Assembly: GCA_964571605.1 (NCBI GenBank)
Contig: CAZNCS010000078.1
Coordinates: 1-16,237, forward strand
Direction of reading: 5' to 3'
Length of the DNA: 16,237 nucleotides
From: Leptospira_B sp964571605
GTDB lineage: Bacteria > Spirochaetota > Leptospiria > Leptospirales > Leptospiraceae
In this document: positions 1 through 6,950 of the stretch, piece after piece
Layout of the letters: each line of letters opens with the position of its first letter
How positions within the stretch are numbered: position 1 is the stretch's first letter
Program-made: the position numbers and the translations under genes
Notes under the pieces: generated by a model
The model's database searches: none
Seen by the model: the letters and a program-made list of their open reading frames with translations, nothing else
Told to the model about the DNA's origin: nothing

Positions 1-588
1 ACGGTTTCGATTCTCGCAAGTCTCGGGGGAGCAGAATCTCAGCTCATTTCGCATATGAAAGTTGCCCTAAATGTAGGGATTACCGAAAATCAACTTCGAG
101 ATATCATGTCTATTCTTGAATCGAAAGTAAGCTGGCAGGATGGGCAGATTGCTAATACAATTTTGGAGAATATTCTGAAATCCAGTAGCAATACTTCAAC
201 AAATTCGGCCAAAGAGAACCAAACCATAAATCAGAATTTTACAGGTAAGGTTTGGGTCGAAATTCTATCGGGCGATGATCGAACCTGGAATACTCAGATC
301 GGCAATGTCACTTTTTCACCTGGAGCCCGAACCAAATGGCATTATCATCCAGGCGGCCAAATCTTATTAATAACCAAAGGCCAAGGATACTACCGGGAAA
401 AGGACCAACCACGTCGCGTTATCCGCGCTGGTGACATCATTAAATGTCCTCCAAACGTTCCGCATTGGCATGGCGCAACTCCTGAAGACGAACTTAGCCA
501 TATAGCGATTGGCACGAATACAAAAGAAGGACCTGTTGCCTGGTTAAAACCTGTAACCGAGGCCGAATATAAAGGTCAAAAAAATTAA
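1..588 (+). CDS. Carboxymuconolactone decarboxylase-like/cupin fusion protein (5' partial)
   Basis: The reading frame is open from the first base, so the gene starts upstream; 195 residues are visible. The first ~45 residues (a HMKVALNVG stretch, then ITENQLRDIMSIL) match the C-terminal helices of the carboxymuconolactone decarboxylase/AhpD fold. The catalytic Cys part of that domain would lie before the window. After a Ser/Asn/Thr-rich linker, a cupin barrel follows. Its first motif is WHYHPGGQ with metal-type histidines and Gln where many cupins have Glu; its second is CPPNVPHWHGA. CMD-cupin fusions of this kind are usually annotated as cytoplasmic oxidoreductase-like or mandelonitrile-lyase-like proteins of unclear substrate. 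An ATG at 55 exists but would cut into the CMD domain, so it is not the start. Family call is firm; substrate is unknown. Confidence 0.85.
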   Translation, partial: TVSILASLGGAESQLISHMKVALNVGITENQLRDIMSILESKVSWQDGQIANTILENILKSSSNTSTNSAKENQTINQNFTGKVWVEILSGDDRTWNTQIGNVTFSPGARTKWHYHPGGQILLITKGQGYYREKDQPRRVIRAGDIIKCPPNVPHWHGATPEDELSHIAIGTNTKEGPVAWLKPVTEAEYKGQKN

Positions 589-692
589 AGGCTGAATACA
601 AAAGATTTTTCACCGATCAATCGATCTAAACCATAGACTTTTAAAGCAGGATACTCATTCAAAGTGTTTTTACACTCAATAAAATATTGAAT

Positions 693-1454
693 TGTTTGTT
701 TAGACCGAATTTTAATTCTTGCAGATGCTCAAACGGTGATTTACCGTAGGCCAAAATGATAAAACGTATTCTTTTTATACTTATTCTTAACCTATCTTTA
801 AACGGATGCCTTTCGACAGATATATGCTCCGACCAAGACAGGGGTTGCAATCCAATGCAATTATTACTTTCTCTTTTTTCCTTTGCTTCAGGTCATTATG
901 TTTACGCTAGCGCGGCTTCCTATGGGGGAAATTTAGCGATTTTAGGAACGGGAACATTAGATGCAAGCCTACAAACCATTTGCAAAAGCGAACGGGCTTT
1001 TGCACCCATTGTAAACACGACTTGCCAAAGTATGATCCCTCTCGTTTCCACCCTTACCGTATCTGTAAATAATACGACTGCTCTTTACGCAGACTTTCAG
1101 ACCACAGGAGTCCCTGTAAGAGGTCCTACCGGGACTCTCATTGCCGATGATTTCACGAGCTTTTTGACGTTAGATTTACAAGTAAGCCTACAAACAGCAG
1201 GACTGGGTAATATAACCTTCTGGACCTATAGTGACGGAACAGGTAACTACGATGGTTCTAGTAATTGCTCGGATGGAGATGATAACACTATCTCTTTTTC
1301 GGGGGATGTAGGCGTAAGCAATCTCGCAACTGCCGGAACCTGGTTCAATACTAATGCCTTCACTTGCGACCAAGCTCATTATGTGCTTTGTATTTGTTAC
1401 AACCCATAGCAGCGCAAACTAAGGATAATTTCTAAATATTATAAATCTGGAAAC
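693..1454 (+). repeat. Direct repeat, copy 1 (lipoprotein gene plus flanks)
   Basis: This 762 bp block recurs at 3045-3812 in the same orientation. It includes 63 bp upstream of the lipoprotein start and about 45 bp after its stop. By eye 693-1240 is identical in both copies; all differences lie between 1241 and 1414. The left edge is ragged: an 11-base AATAAAATATT word sits just upstream in both copies but offset by 8 bases. No inverted ends, transposase or target duplication are visible, so it looks like a segmental duplication and not an insertion sequence. Confidence 0.95.
756..1409 (+). CDS. DUF1554-like lipoprotein, copy 1
   Basis: A 217-residue exported protein. The N-terminus MIKRILFILILNLSLNGC is a lipoprotein signal: basic residues, a hydrophobic core, and a lipobox ending L-N-G-C with the lipidated Cys at residue 18. 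The body is rich in Thr, Ser, Asn and Gly and in scattered cysteines. Its order (an early Cys around ICKSERA, a WTYSDGTGNY motif, then NCSDGDD, a W near the end, and a closing C...LCIC) resembles the Leptospira DUF1554 domain, which is typical of surface or periplasmic lipoproteins of unknown function. The NCSDGDD acidic loop could bind a cation; that is inference. The start has only a weak AGG (748-750), and a 5-bp hairpin (733-747) lies directly before it. A near-identical paralogue lies at 3108-3767. Lipoprotein call is strong; domain call is moderate. Confidence 0.85.
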   Translation: MIKRILFILILNLSLNGCLSTDICSDQDRGCNPMQLLLSLFSFASGHYVYASAASYGGNLAILGTGTLDASLQTICKSERAFAPIVNTTCQSMIPLVSTLTVSVNNTTALYADFQTTGVPVRGPTGTLIADDFTSFLTLDLQVSLQTAGLGNITFWTYSDGTGNYDGSSNCSDGDDNTISFSGDVGVSNLATAGTWFNTNAFTCDQAHYVLCICYNP

Positions 1455-1474
1455 TTCTCCTGCTCACAAGTATG

Positions 1475-2035
1475 TCACCCTTCTGCTCTTAGTTTCCTCT
1501 CATCCAAATAATCTCCAGCTATCTCTTCCGTAGAAAATTTTCCCAGCATTTGGATGGAATCCCCGATTCCTAATAATTGATTTCTCATTCTAGTAAAGTC
1601 AATTACTGATTCTCCAAAAGAGCAGAAGGATGCTGCTCGTCTGGGACTAGGTATATCCTGTCCTCTTAACACCGCAATTTTATCTAAACCTCTCTTTTTT
1701 ATGACATCGATATTAGTTTGGACCAAAGGTTTACTTGGGCCGGCAAACCAAGCCATAACTTCACCTTCATTCGTGAATTCTAATGTATTCCCGCCGGATT
1801 CATTTTTTACCGGAAGAATTTCTCTCGTTCCCAAATGTTCTATTACAAAAACAAGTGCAAGCATACCGGCATTCCCATTTTCCTAAACCCAGGTATTTCC
1901 ATCCGTATTTGAACTGATAATGATTCGCTCCGCCGAAACGCCCGGCAATGTTGCGATAAAATTGCGGGTTTTTGCCTACCTCAAAACGAGAATGCGGATA
2001 TAACAAAGAATCGTCAGAGTAAGAATGTAATCCAT
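1475..2035 (-). pseudogene. M28 peptidase-like gene with two in-frame TAG codons
   Basis: From ATG 2035, with AAGGA eight bases upstream, one minus-strand frame runs 186 codons to a TGA at 1475, interrupted by TAG at codon 20 (1978-1976) and codon 51 (1885-1883). Both TAGs could come from CAG by one C-to-T change. The frame is rich in RNY codons on both sides of the TAGs, which supports it over the neighbouring open frame (2006-1800). It encodes a hydrophobic N-terminus (MDYILTLTILCYIRILVLR), then TRNFIATLPGVSAERIIISS, which resembles the RNVIA-LPG...-HYD region of M28 zinc peptidases, then ENGNAGMLALVFVIEHLG, like their DNxSG helix. The expected metal His and Asp are replaced (SSNTD, ENGNAG), and the product is short for the family. 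It is probably a decayed gene. An alternative is a frameshifted gene using the 2006-1800 frame. The M28 assignment is tentative. Confidence 0.6.
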
Positions 2036-2114
2036 AATCACATTCCTTTGCAGGAAAATTTATTGCGTGGCATTTCTATCTACATGACTATTGGTCAGAA
2101 TTGAGAACGTGATT

Positions 2115-2897
2115 ATGCCTAATATTCGCTCGCATCCGCTTATCTTACTCTTACTCGTAATTTTAGGTTCTCAAAATTGCGGAACGTATCTACTTGCAAA
2201 TATACTTCCTCCTTTGAAAGAAGATAATCGCCTGGAGAATATTGCGGAATCCTTTTTAGGAACTATGAATGTTGGCTTGATCCATTATTGGCCATTAGAT
2301 GGGGACGCGAACGATAAAGTCGGCACATTGCATCTAACCGCATTCGGAACGGTAGGACCTATTCTTACTTTAGACCATAACAATTTACCAAACGGCGCAT
2401 TCCATTACGATGGTATAGATTCATGGCATGATTCCGGCCTGGCAGGAGAACCTATCTTAGCCGGGATTGCGTCTTTTACTTTTAGCGCCTGGGTAAAAGG
2501 AAAATTCAAGCCTACCTCAGGAGGAGGAATTATTATGGGCGCAGGAGATGGCTTAGGATTCCAGCTTATGAATGACATATGCTTACAAATTAGAGCGTAT
2601 ACTACGAACGCAGGTACTGGTGTTATAAGCAATGTCAGCCCTTGCGGAGTAGCCTATCAGGATGATGTTTGGTATCATGTAACTCTCACTTGGGATCTTC
2701 CGAACAATAGGGCCGACCTATATGTCGGAAACGATCTTGTAGACTCTGAAGTATACAACCCGAATCTGATCCCCTGGACATCAGGCTCCCCTATTACTCT
2801 AGGATACGGTACGTTAGGCGGTGGATCTCAGGTAGTAACTATAGACGAAGTTAGAGTCTATGACAGAGTTGTTCCTCCGATATTTTTCAGTTTTTAA
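2115..2897 (+). CDS. LamG/concanavalin A-like lipoprotein
   Basis: A 260-residue exported protein. The hydrophobic N-terminus (MPNIRSHPLILLLLVILG) ends in GSQNC, a relaxed spirochaete-style lipobox with Cys 22. After a short linker, residues ~55-255 form a LamG-like jelly roll: GLIHYWPLDGDANDKVG at its start, FTFSAWVKG, WYHVTLTWDLPNNRADLYVG and the closing TIDEVRVYDRV signature. Such domains bind glycans or proteins at the cell surface; the ligand here is unknown. ATG 2115 is preferred over an in-frame TTG at 2091, because the TTG would place charged residues before the signal and gives no better ribosome site. The gene is divergent from the broken gene at 1475-2035, with 79 bp between the two starts, and lies between the two lipoprotein repeats. 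No clear terminator is visible after it. Confidence 0.85.
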   Translation: MPNIRSHPLILLLLVILGSQNCGTYLLANILPPLKEDNRLENIAESFLGTMNVGLIHYWPLDGDANDKVGTLHLTAFGTVGPILTLDHNNLPNGAFHYDGIDSWHDSGLAGEPILAGIASFTFSAWVKGKFKPTSGGGIIMGAGDGLGFQLMNDICLQIRAYTTNAGTGVISNVSPCGVAYQDDVWYHVTLTWDLPNNRADLYVGNDLVDSEVYNPNLIPWTSGSPITLGYGTLGGGSQVVTIDEVRVYDRVVPPIFFSF

Positions 2898-3044
2898 TTT
2901 CCAACCATAGAATGGAATAGAATTCTCTGGAAGAATGCAAGAGTAAGAAGCCAGAAAAGAATACTGAATACTCCTCTGAGATCCCTTTCTACGAACTGGA
3001 TACTATTTGTTCTTTGCATTTAATAAAATATTAAAATATCAAAA

Positions 3045-3812
3045 TGTTTGTTTAGACCGAATTTTAATTCTTGCAGATGCTCAAACGGTGATTTACCGTA
3101 GGCCAAAATGATAAAACGTATTCTTTTTATACTTATTCTTAACCTATCTTTAAACGGATGCCTTTCGACAGATATATGCTCCGACCAAGACAGGGGTTGC
3201 AATCCAATGCAATTATTACTTTCTCTTTTTTCCTTTGCTTCAGGTCATTATGTTTACGCTAGCGCGGCTTCCTATGGGGGAAATTTAGCGATTTTAGGAA
3301 CGGGAACATTAGATGCAAGCCTACAAACCATTTGCAAAAGCGAACGGGCTTTTGCACCCATTGTAAACACGACTTGCCAAAGTATGATCCCTCTCGTTTC
3401 CACCCTTACCGTATCTGTAAATAATACGACTGCTCTTTACGCAGACTTTCAGACCACAGGAGTCCCTGTAAGAGGTCCTACCGGGACTCTCATTGCCGAT
3501 GATTTCACGAGCTTTTTGACGTTAGATTTACAAGTAAGCCTACAAACAGCAGGACTGGGTAATATAACCTTCTGGACCTATAGTGACGGAACGGGTAACT
3601 ACGTAAGCGATCCTGATAGTAATTGCTCGGATGGAGATGATAACACTATCTCTTTTTCGGCGGATGGAGGCGTAAGCAATCTCGCAACTGCCGGAACCTG
3701 GTTCAATAGTAATGCCTTCACTTGCGACCAGGCTCATTATGTGCTTTGTATTTGTTACAACCCATAGCAGCACAAACTAAGGATAATTTCTAAATATTAT
3801 AAATCTGGAAAC
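3045..3812 (+). repeat. Direct repeat, copy 2 (lipoprotein gene plus flanks)
   Basis: This is the second copy of the block at 693-1454, 768 bp long and 2352 bases downstream. It carries six scattered substitutions and one 9-to-15-base replacement relative to copy 1, all in its last ~220 bases. Recombination between the copies would remove the M28-like remnant and the LamG lipoprotein gene. Confidence 0.95.
3108..3767 (+). CDS. DUF1554-like lipoprotein, copy 2
   Basis: A 219-residue lipoprotein with the same signal peptide and lipobox (Cys 18) as the copy at 756-1409. The two proteins are identical for the first ~165 residues. Then copy 1 has YDGSSNC where this one has YVSDPDSNC (two residues longer), SGDVGV becomes SADGGV, and NTN becomes NSN. 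All changes keep the frame, so both copies look functional. The changes fall around the acidic SDGDD loop and the C-terminal third. The upstream region, including the 5-bp hairpin before the start, is the same in both, so they are probably expressed alike. Function is unknown; export to the cell envelope is expected. Confidence 0.85.
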   Translation: MIKRILFILILNLSLNGCLSTDICSDQDRGCNPMQLLLSLFSFASGHYVYASAASYGGNLAILGTGTLDASLQTICKSERAFAPIVNTTCQSMIPLVSTLTVSVNNTTALYADFQTTGVPVRGPTGTLIADDFTSFLTLDLQVSLQTAGLGNITFWTYSDGTGNYVSDPDSNCSDGDDNTISFSADGGVSNLATAGTWFNSNAFTCDQAHYVLCICYNP

Positions 3813-3875
3813 CAAAGGTTTTCCATTCTACTTACATTTTTCCTTATATTCAGAATCTGATGAGCGAATAGTGAA

Positions 3876-3895
3876 GACCGATCAAATGATCGGTC
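3876..3895. promoter_or_regulatory. TetR-type operator-like palindrome at the repressor stop codon
   Basis: Perfect 9-bp inverted repeat GACCGATCA-AA-TGATCGGTC. It overlaps the stop codon of the minus-strand TetR gene (3896-3894). Its GACCGATC/GATCGGTC half-sites have the look of TetR-family operators. As a terminator it is poor: no T run follows on either strand. Repressor binding is inference. Confidence 0.5.
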
Positions 3896-4475
3896 AATTG
3901 AGTCTGTCCTTTAGTTCGCGTGCTGCAGACTTCAGAATTTCACGAGACAGTTTTTTATCGTTCACGGCTCTAGCTATCGACAGTGCACCTACAAGTGAGG
4001 AGAGCGCCGCGATGGATTTGATTCTACCGGTCTCCGATTCATTTTGGCCAATCAATCTTTTTAGGAGTTCTAGGTATTTCTCAACCTGCCGAGTATAAGC
4101 GGATCGTGCTCTTTCATTACTTCTCGATACGTCTGCCGAAAGTGTTGTAACAGCGCAGCTTGACGCCCTGTTATCCCGATGAGCCATACTCAAATACGCG
4201 TCAATCAACAGTTCGAGCGGTGGTTTTTTGCTCTTTACCGATTCAACATCTGCGATTCCTCGTGCCCCGTCACTTAGTGCATGCTCGACTGCTTCGCCAA
4301 CAAGATCATCGCGTGATTGAAAATGTTTGTAGAACCCACCGTGGGTGAGACCAGCTGCCTTCATAAGCCCGTCTACTCCAATGCCGTTGACCCCGAGTTC
4401 GCGGAAACGTTCCGCAGCAATCCCCACAATACGCTGGTGATTTTTTTCCTTATCAGATTGCGAATGAGCACCCAA
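3894..4475 (-). CDS. TetR/AcrR-family transcriptional repressor
   Basis: A 193-residue DNA-binding regulator. Residues ~12-58 form the TetR N-terminal domain, with the helix-turn-helix around GIGVDGLMKAAGLTHGGFYK followed by HFQSRDDLVGEAV, a near-textbook family signature. The rest is an all-helical ligand/dimer domain with SSCAVTTLSADV and a Leu-rich helix. The start is TTG at 4475, chosen because AAGGAG (4488-4483) lies seven bases upstream and no ATG fits. It is divergent from the DUF4267-like membrane gene at 4944, the usual arrangement for a TetR repressor and its target, so that gene and tetR itself are the likely regulon. Candidate operators lie in the intergenic region and, oddly, at its own stop codon. 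Local base use looks more GC-rich than the lipoprotein genes beside it, which hints at transfer. The ligand is unknown. Confidence 0.92.
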   Translation of the reverse strand: MGAHSQSDKEKNHQRIVGIAAERFRELGVNGIGVDGLMKAAGLTHGGFYKHFQSRDDLVGEAVEHALSDGARGIADVESVKSKKPPLELLIDAYLSMAHRDNRASSCAVTTLSADVSRSNERARSAYTRQVEKYLELLKRLIGQNESETGRIKSIAALSSLVGALSIARAVNDKKLSREILKSAARELKDRLN

Positions 4476-4482
4476 AATTATT

Positions 4483-4488
4483 CTCCTT
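4483..4488 (-). promoter_or_regulatory. Ribosome binding site that sets the TTG start of the TetR gene
   Basis: AAGGAG on the minus strand, seven bases before TTG 4475. It is the strongest such site in this interval and is the reason a TTG start was accepted. Confidence 0.7.
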
Positions 4489-4555
4489 TTAGATCGACAA
4501 TTTAGAAATGCGACTTTCCTTTCACCTTAGATGACGATCTAAATCTAATCGATTA
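4488..4555. promoter_or_regulatory. Palindrome cluster in the tetR/DUF4267 divergent region
   Basis: The 468 bp between the two divergent genes (4476-4943) hold no convincing gene. The part next to tetR is full of symmetry. TTTAGATCG (4488-4496) is the inverse of CGATCTAAA (4535-4543). Within that, TTAGAT-GACG-ATCTAA (4527-4542) is a 6-bp-arm palindrome. TAATCGATTA (4546-4555) is a perfect 10-bp palindrome. These are reasonable sites for repressor binding and autoregulation, but they do not match the GACCGATCA palindrome at 3876, so which one TetR reads is open. I see nothing definite in 4556-4929 beyond a CCCCG...CGGGG pair near 4655-4677. Confidence 0.4.
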
Positions 4556-4943
4556 AGGCGAACTGAGTAGCCTTATCGTGCGCTTGATCGATGCATACGC
4601 ACTAGTAAATCTTTTCCCACCCTAACCCAATCGTCAACTCGACGAGGAGCCAACCCCGGTAATTCTTCAAGCGGGGAAAGGCGCTACCTTTACCCAGCTC
4701 CTTCCATATAGGCGACAAAAAACTGCATTCACAGGGTGAACGTTTTATACATCCATGGATCTTATAATTTTTGCCGCCGCATTACTAAAGGATAGATTTC
4801 GCGAGTTAAGTTTCCAGGACGATAAATATGAATTATAAAAAAAATCGACAGCAATGGGAAATAAAGACTTGCATTTAGATTACTATCGTCATCCATATGG
4901 GGAATATTGCAGGGCTCATTTCGCCCCATAAGGTAGGTATAAA

Positions 4944-5351
4944 ATGAAAAAGAGTCTAGATATAATAACAATAGGACTAGTTTCATCGTTTTTATTAGTG
5001 TTAGCCGCAATCACATCACTGGGAATGCTCAACCCGGAAAAAGCATCGGTTGGGTTCGGTATGGCCATCTCAGATGAGGCAGGAGCACTCTTCTATCGCG
5101 TGTTCGCTTCACGCAATTTTTTAATTGTAGCAGCGGGAGCTATATTCCTATTTACGCGACAATGGAAGCCGCTAGCGATTCTCGTCACTCTCACATCTGG
5201 CCTCGCCGTATTTGACATGGCCGTTTTAACCACACAGGGTATCACACCACCTCGATTGCACCCGTTGATACTCGCCTTAATCCTCGTCACATCGGTATTT
5301 CTCTGGCGACGTGTTTTTGCGAATGAGTCAGGGGATAAAAAAAACCTTTAA
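4944..5351 (+). CDS. DUF4267-like small membrane protein
   Basis: A 135-residue integral membrane protein with four likely helices (about residues 8-28, 57-71, 75-95 and 106-121). Features such as NPEKASVGFGM after helix 1 and FYRVFASRNFLIVAAG before helix 2 resemble the DUF4267 family, small four-helix proteins of unknown function. The start ATG has AAGGTAGG (4930-4937) at good distance. It is transcribed away from the TetR repressor and is its most likely target. The gene ends about 60 bp before a strong hairpin terminator. Membrane topology is clear; family membership is moderately sure; no activity can be assigned. Confidence 0.8.
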   Translation: MKKSLDIITIGLVSSFLLVLAAITSLGMLNPEKASVGFGMAISDEAGALFYRVFASRNFLIVAAGAIFLFTRQWKPLAILVTLTSGLAVFDMAVLTTQGITPPRLHPLILALILVTSVFLWRRVFANESGDKKNL

Positions 5352-5410
5352 GCTCGAGTGAACACGGCAAGTCGTCTGGAGCAGACAACAATGGATACTG
5401 AGCAAAACAT

Positions 5411-5445
5411 CGGGACCCAGAATTTCCAAAGGAAAGAGGGTCCCG
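5411..5445. terminator. Bidirectional hairpin terminator between convergent genes
   Basis: CGGGACCC (5411-5418) pairs with GGGTCCCG (5438-5445), and the loop holds a second stem, TTTCC-AAA-GGAAA (5423-5435). AATTTTA follows on the plus strand and GATGTTTT on the minus strand. It lies between the DUF4267-like gene (plus) and the membrane gene at 5488 (minus), so it can serve both. Confidence 0.8.
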
Positions 5446-5487
5446 AATTTTAGTAAGCGTTCCCCGTTGTGGAATATAAGAAAAGGA

Positions 5488-5952
5488 TCACTTCCCGGGT
5501 ACGATCGTAATCCAATCTACAAATTTCGTTTTGAAAAATTCGTCGACAGGACCAGTGAACTGATGGTAGGCCAAGAATAAAATCCAATACACTAAAGTGG
5601 CGCCGACCAGAGTTCTCGCGGTCATATTTGCCAAACTCGGAGACGCAGTATAATACATACGAATGACTGCGATCGGCCAAACGAATAGTAGGAAAAAATA
5701 AAGAGCTCTAGGAACGCCGTACAACCAACTCAAAATTTCTGAAGGATAAGATTTGGATAATCTTTCATAAGACTCTTTCAATTCGGGAAAGAATTGGAAG
5801 AAGTAAAATACGAATACGAAAAATGTTGCGATTTTCCAAATGATCTCTATATCGTTTCTGATCAGAACAAGAGTCAGACCTACAAACCAAAGTAGAAAAA
5901 TAGGAAATACGATCTGATCCAAAAGAGTGGAACCGGCCTGGGCGAGAAACAT
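5488..5952 (-). CDS. Conserved four-helix membrane protein, function unknown
   Basis: A 154-residue hydrophobic protein with about four membrane helices (near residues 13-32, 38-55, 80-100 and 110-128). A charged stretch (PELKESYERLSKSYPSE) lies between helices 2 and 3, and the C-terminus VDWITIVPGK looks like a conserved tail. The ATG at 5952 shares its A with the TGA of pdxA (TGATG), so the two are translationally coupled. AGGAG lies nine bases upstream, inside pdxA. A TTG directly before the ATG (5955) is an alternative start adding one residue. It is the last gene of the bactofilin-pdxA unit, but I do not recognise a named family, and the neighbours do not define its job. Confidence 0.8.
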   Translation of the reverse strand: MFLAQAGSTLLDQIVFPIFLLWFVGLTLVLIRNDIEIIWKIATFFVFVFYFFQFFPELKESYERLSKSYPSEILSWLYGVPRALYFFLLFVWPIAVIRMYYTASPSLANMTARTLVGATLVYWILFLAYHQFTGPVDEFFKTKFVDWITIVPGK

Positions 5953-6929
5953 CAATAGATACTCCTAAGATCATTTTCGGCAGAATGGGAACCTAAAACC
6001 CAGTCCAAACATTGAATAAAACTTTCCGGATCGGCTTTTCCTTTTCCGGCAATATCGAATGCAGTCCCATGGTCCGGAGATACTCGGATAAAATCCAGAC
6101 CTAAAGTTAGATTCACCCCGTATTTTCCCTCCCACATCTTGAATGGGATCAGGCCCTGGTCATGGTAACAGGCCAAATACAAAGAAAATTTAGCTCTTCC
6201 AGACTCGCTAAAAGCTCCATCCGCTGAAACGGGATCCGTTACCGACAGACCTGCTTTTCTCATTTTTGAAATCATAGGAGATAGAATTTTTTTCTCTTCG
6301 TCCCCAACTTTTCCACCTTCTCCTGCATGGGGATTTAATCCTAAAAATGCAATCTCCCCATCTTTTCTAAGCGGAGCAGAACGAATGGCGGAAATTAAAC
6401 TGGGGAGGTGAATTTTTTTCAAGTAGAAAGGTACTTTTTTCAAAGGAACATGAGTGGTTAAAGGTAGAACCATCAATTGTTTTCCGGCCATCAACATATA
6501 TGTATGCCGAGAATATCGATCGGCTAAATATTCCGTATGCCCTCTGAAACCTTTCACTCCGGATTTTATGACCCATTCTTTGCTCAAAGGCAAAGTGATC
6601 AGATTGCCTCCGATTTTTTTTTGGAGATCAATCGCGGAGGATAATGTAGAGAAGGCGGCTTTTCCTGAAACGGAACTAGGTCTTCCGAGTTCTAAAAGTT
6701 TCTCTTCGGAAGATACTAGAGTTTGTTTTCTCCAGAGATATAGTCCTGGTTTTTCCGGTTCAGGGAGTTCGGAAATTTCCGTCCAACCGGGATAATCGAT
6801 TTTAGAATGAGATGTAATTAAGAAAAAAGCTCGATTCTTCGCAAAAGATTCGAGCTTTTCTCGGGAGGATTGGAGAATTTCGGGACTGATCCCACAAGGA
6901 TCGCCTTCGGTGATGAGGATAGGAACCAA
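5952..6929 (-). CDS. pdxA: 4-hydroxythreonine-4-phosphate dehydrogenase
   Basis: A 325-residue enzyme of the DXP-dependent vitamin B6 pathway. It oxidises 4-phosphohydroxy-L-threonine with NAD(P), and the decarboxylated product goes to PdxJ for pyridoxine 5'-phosphate. The family landmarks are in order: EGDPCGISPE at the N-terminus, LPLSKEWV, GFRGHTEYLA (His131), TTHVPLKKV (His160), LNPHAGEGG (His201), YHDQGLIPFK (His256) and DHGTAFDIAGKGKAD (from Asp287). His160, His201 and His256 correspond to the three metal ligands of the E. coli enzyme. The start is TTG 6929: an in-frame TAG lies four codons upstream, AGGAAAGG is well placed, and the protein begins right where the family's first strand starts. 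It follows the bactofilin gene by 21 bp and overlaps the next gene by one base, so co-transcription is likely. Confidence 0.95.
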   Translation of the reverse strand: MVPILITEGDPCGISPEILQSSREKLESFAKNRAFFLITSHSKIDYPGWTEISELPEPEKPGLYLWRKQTLVSSEEKLLELGRPSSVSGKAAFSTLSSAIDLQKKIGGNLITLPLSKEWVIKSGVKGFRGHTEYLADRYSRHTYMLMAGKQLMVLPLTTHVPLKKVPFYLKKIHLPSLISAIRSAPLRKDGEIAFLGLNPHAGEGGKVGDEEKKILSPMISKMRKAGLSVTDPVSADGAFSESGRAKFSLYLACYHDQGLIPFKMWEGKYGVNLTLGLDFIRVSPDHGTAFDIAGKGKADPESFIQCLDWVLGSHSAENDLRSIY

Positions 6930-6950
6930 AGCCCTTTCCTAAGGAAGTTT

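Noticed and set aside
663..689. Two small AT-rich hairpins (AGTGT-TTTT-ACACT and CAATA-AAA-TATTG) as a terminator of the cupin gene
   Set aside because: Stems are short and AT-rich, with no T run after them; likely chance in AT-rich DNA.
659..850. Minus-strand open frames over the lipoprotein starts (also 3020-3202)
   Set aside because: They are shadows of the duplicated lipoprotein signal peptide region and look the same only because the DNA is repeated.
1800..2006. Minus-strand open frame starting at TTG 2006
   Set aside because: Its codons are pyrimidine-first and its end is Cys-rich nonsense-like sequence; the frame from ATG 2035 has a ribosome site and protein-like content despite two TAGs. 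It is kept as the alternative reading of the pseudogene.
693..3812. Composite transposon flanked by the direct repeats
   Set aside because: The repeats encode a lipoprotein and not a transposase, and they have no terminal inverted repeats or visible target duplications.
4762..5010. Minus-strand open frame overlapping the start of the DUF4267-like gene
   Set aside because: It has no ribosome site or recognisable protein pattern, and it overlaps a well-supported gene start on the other strand.
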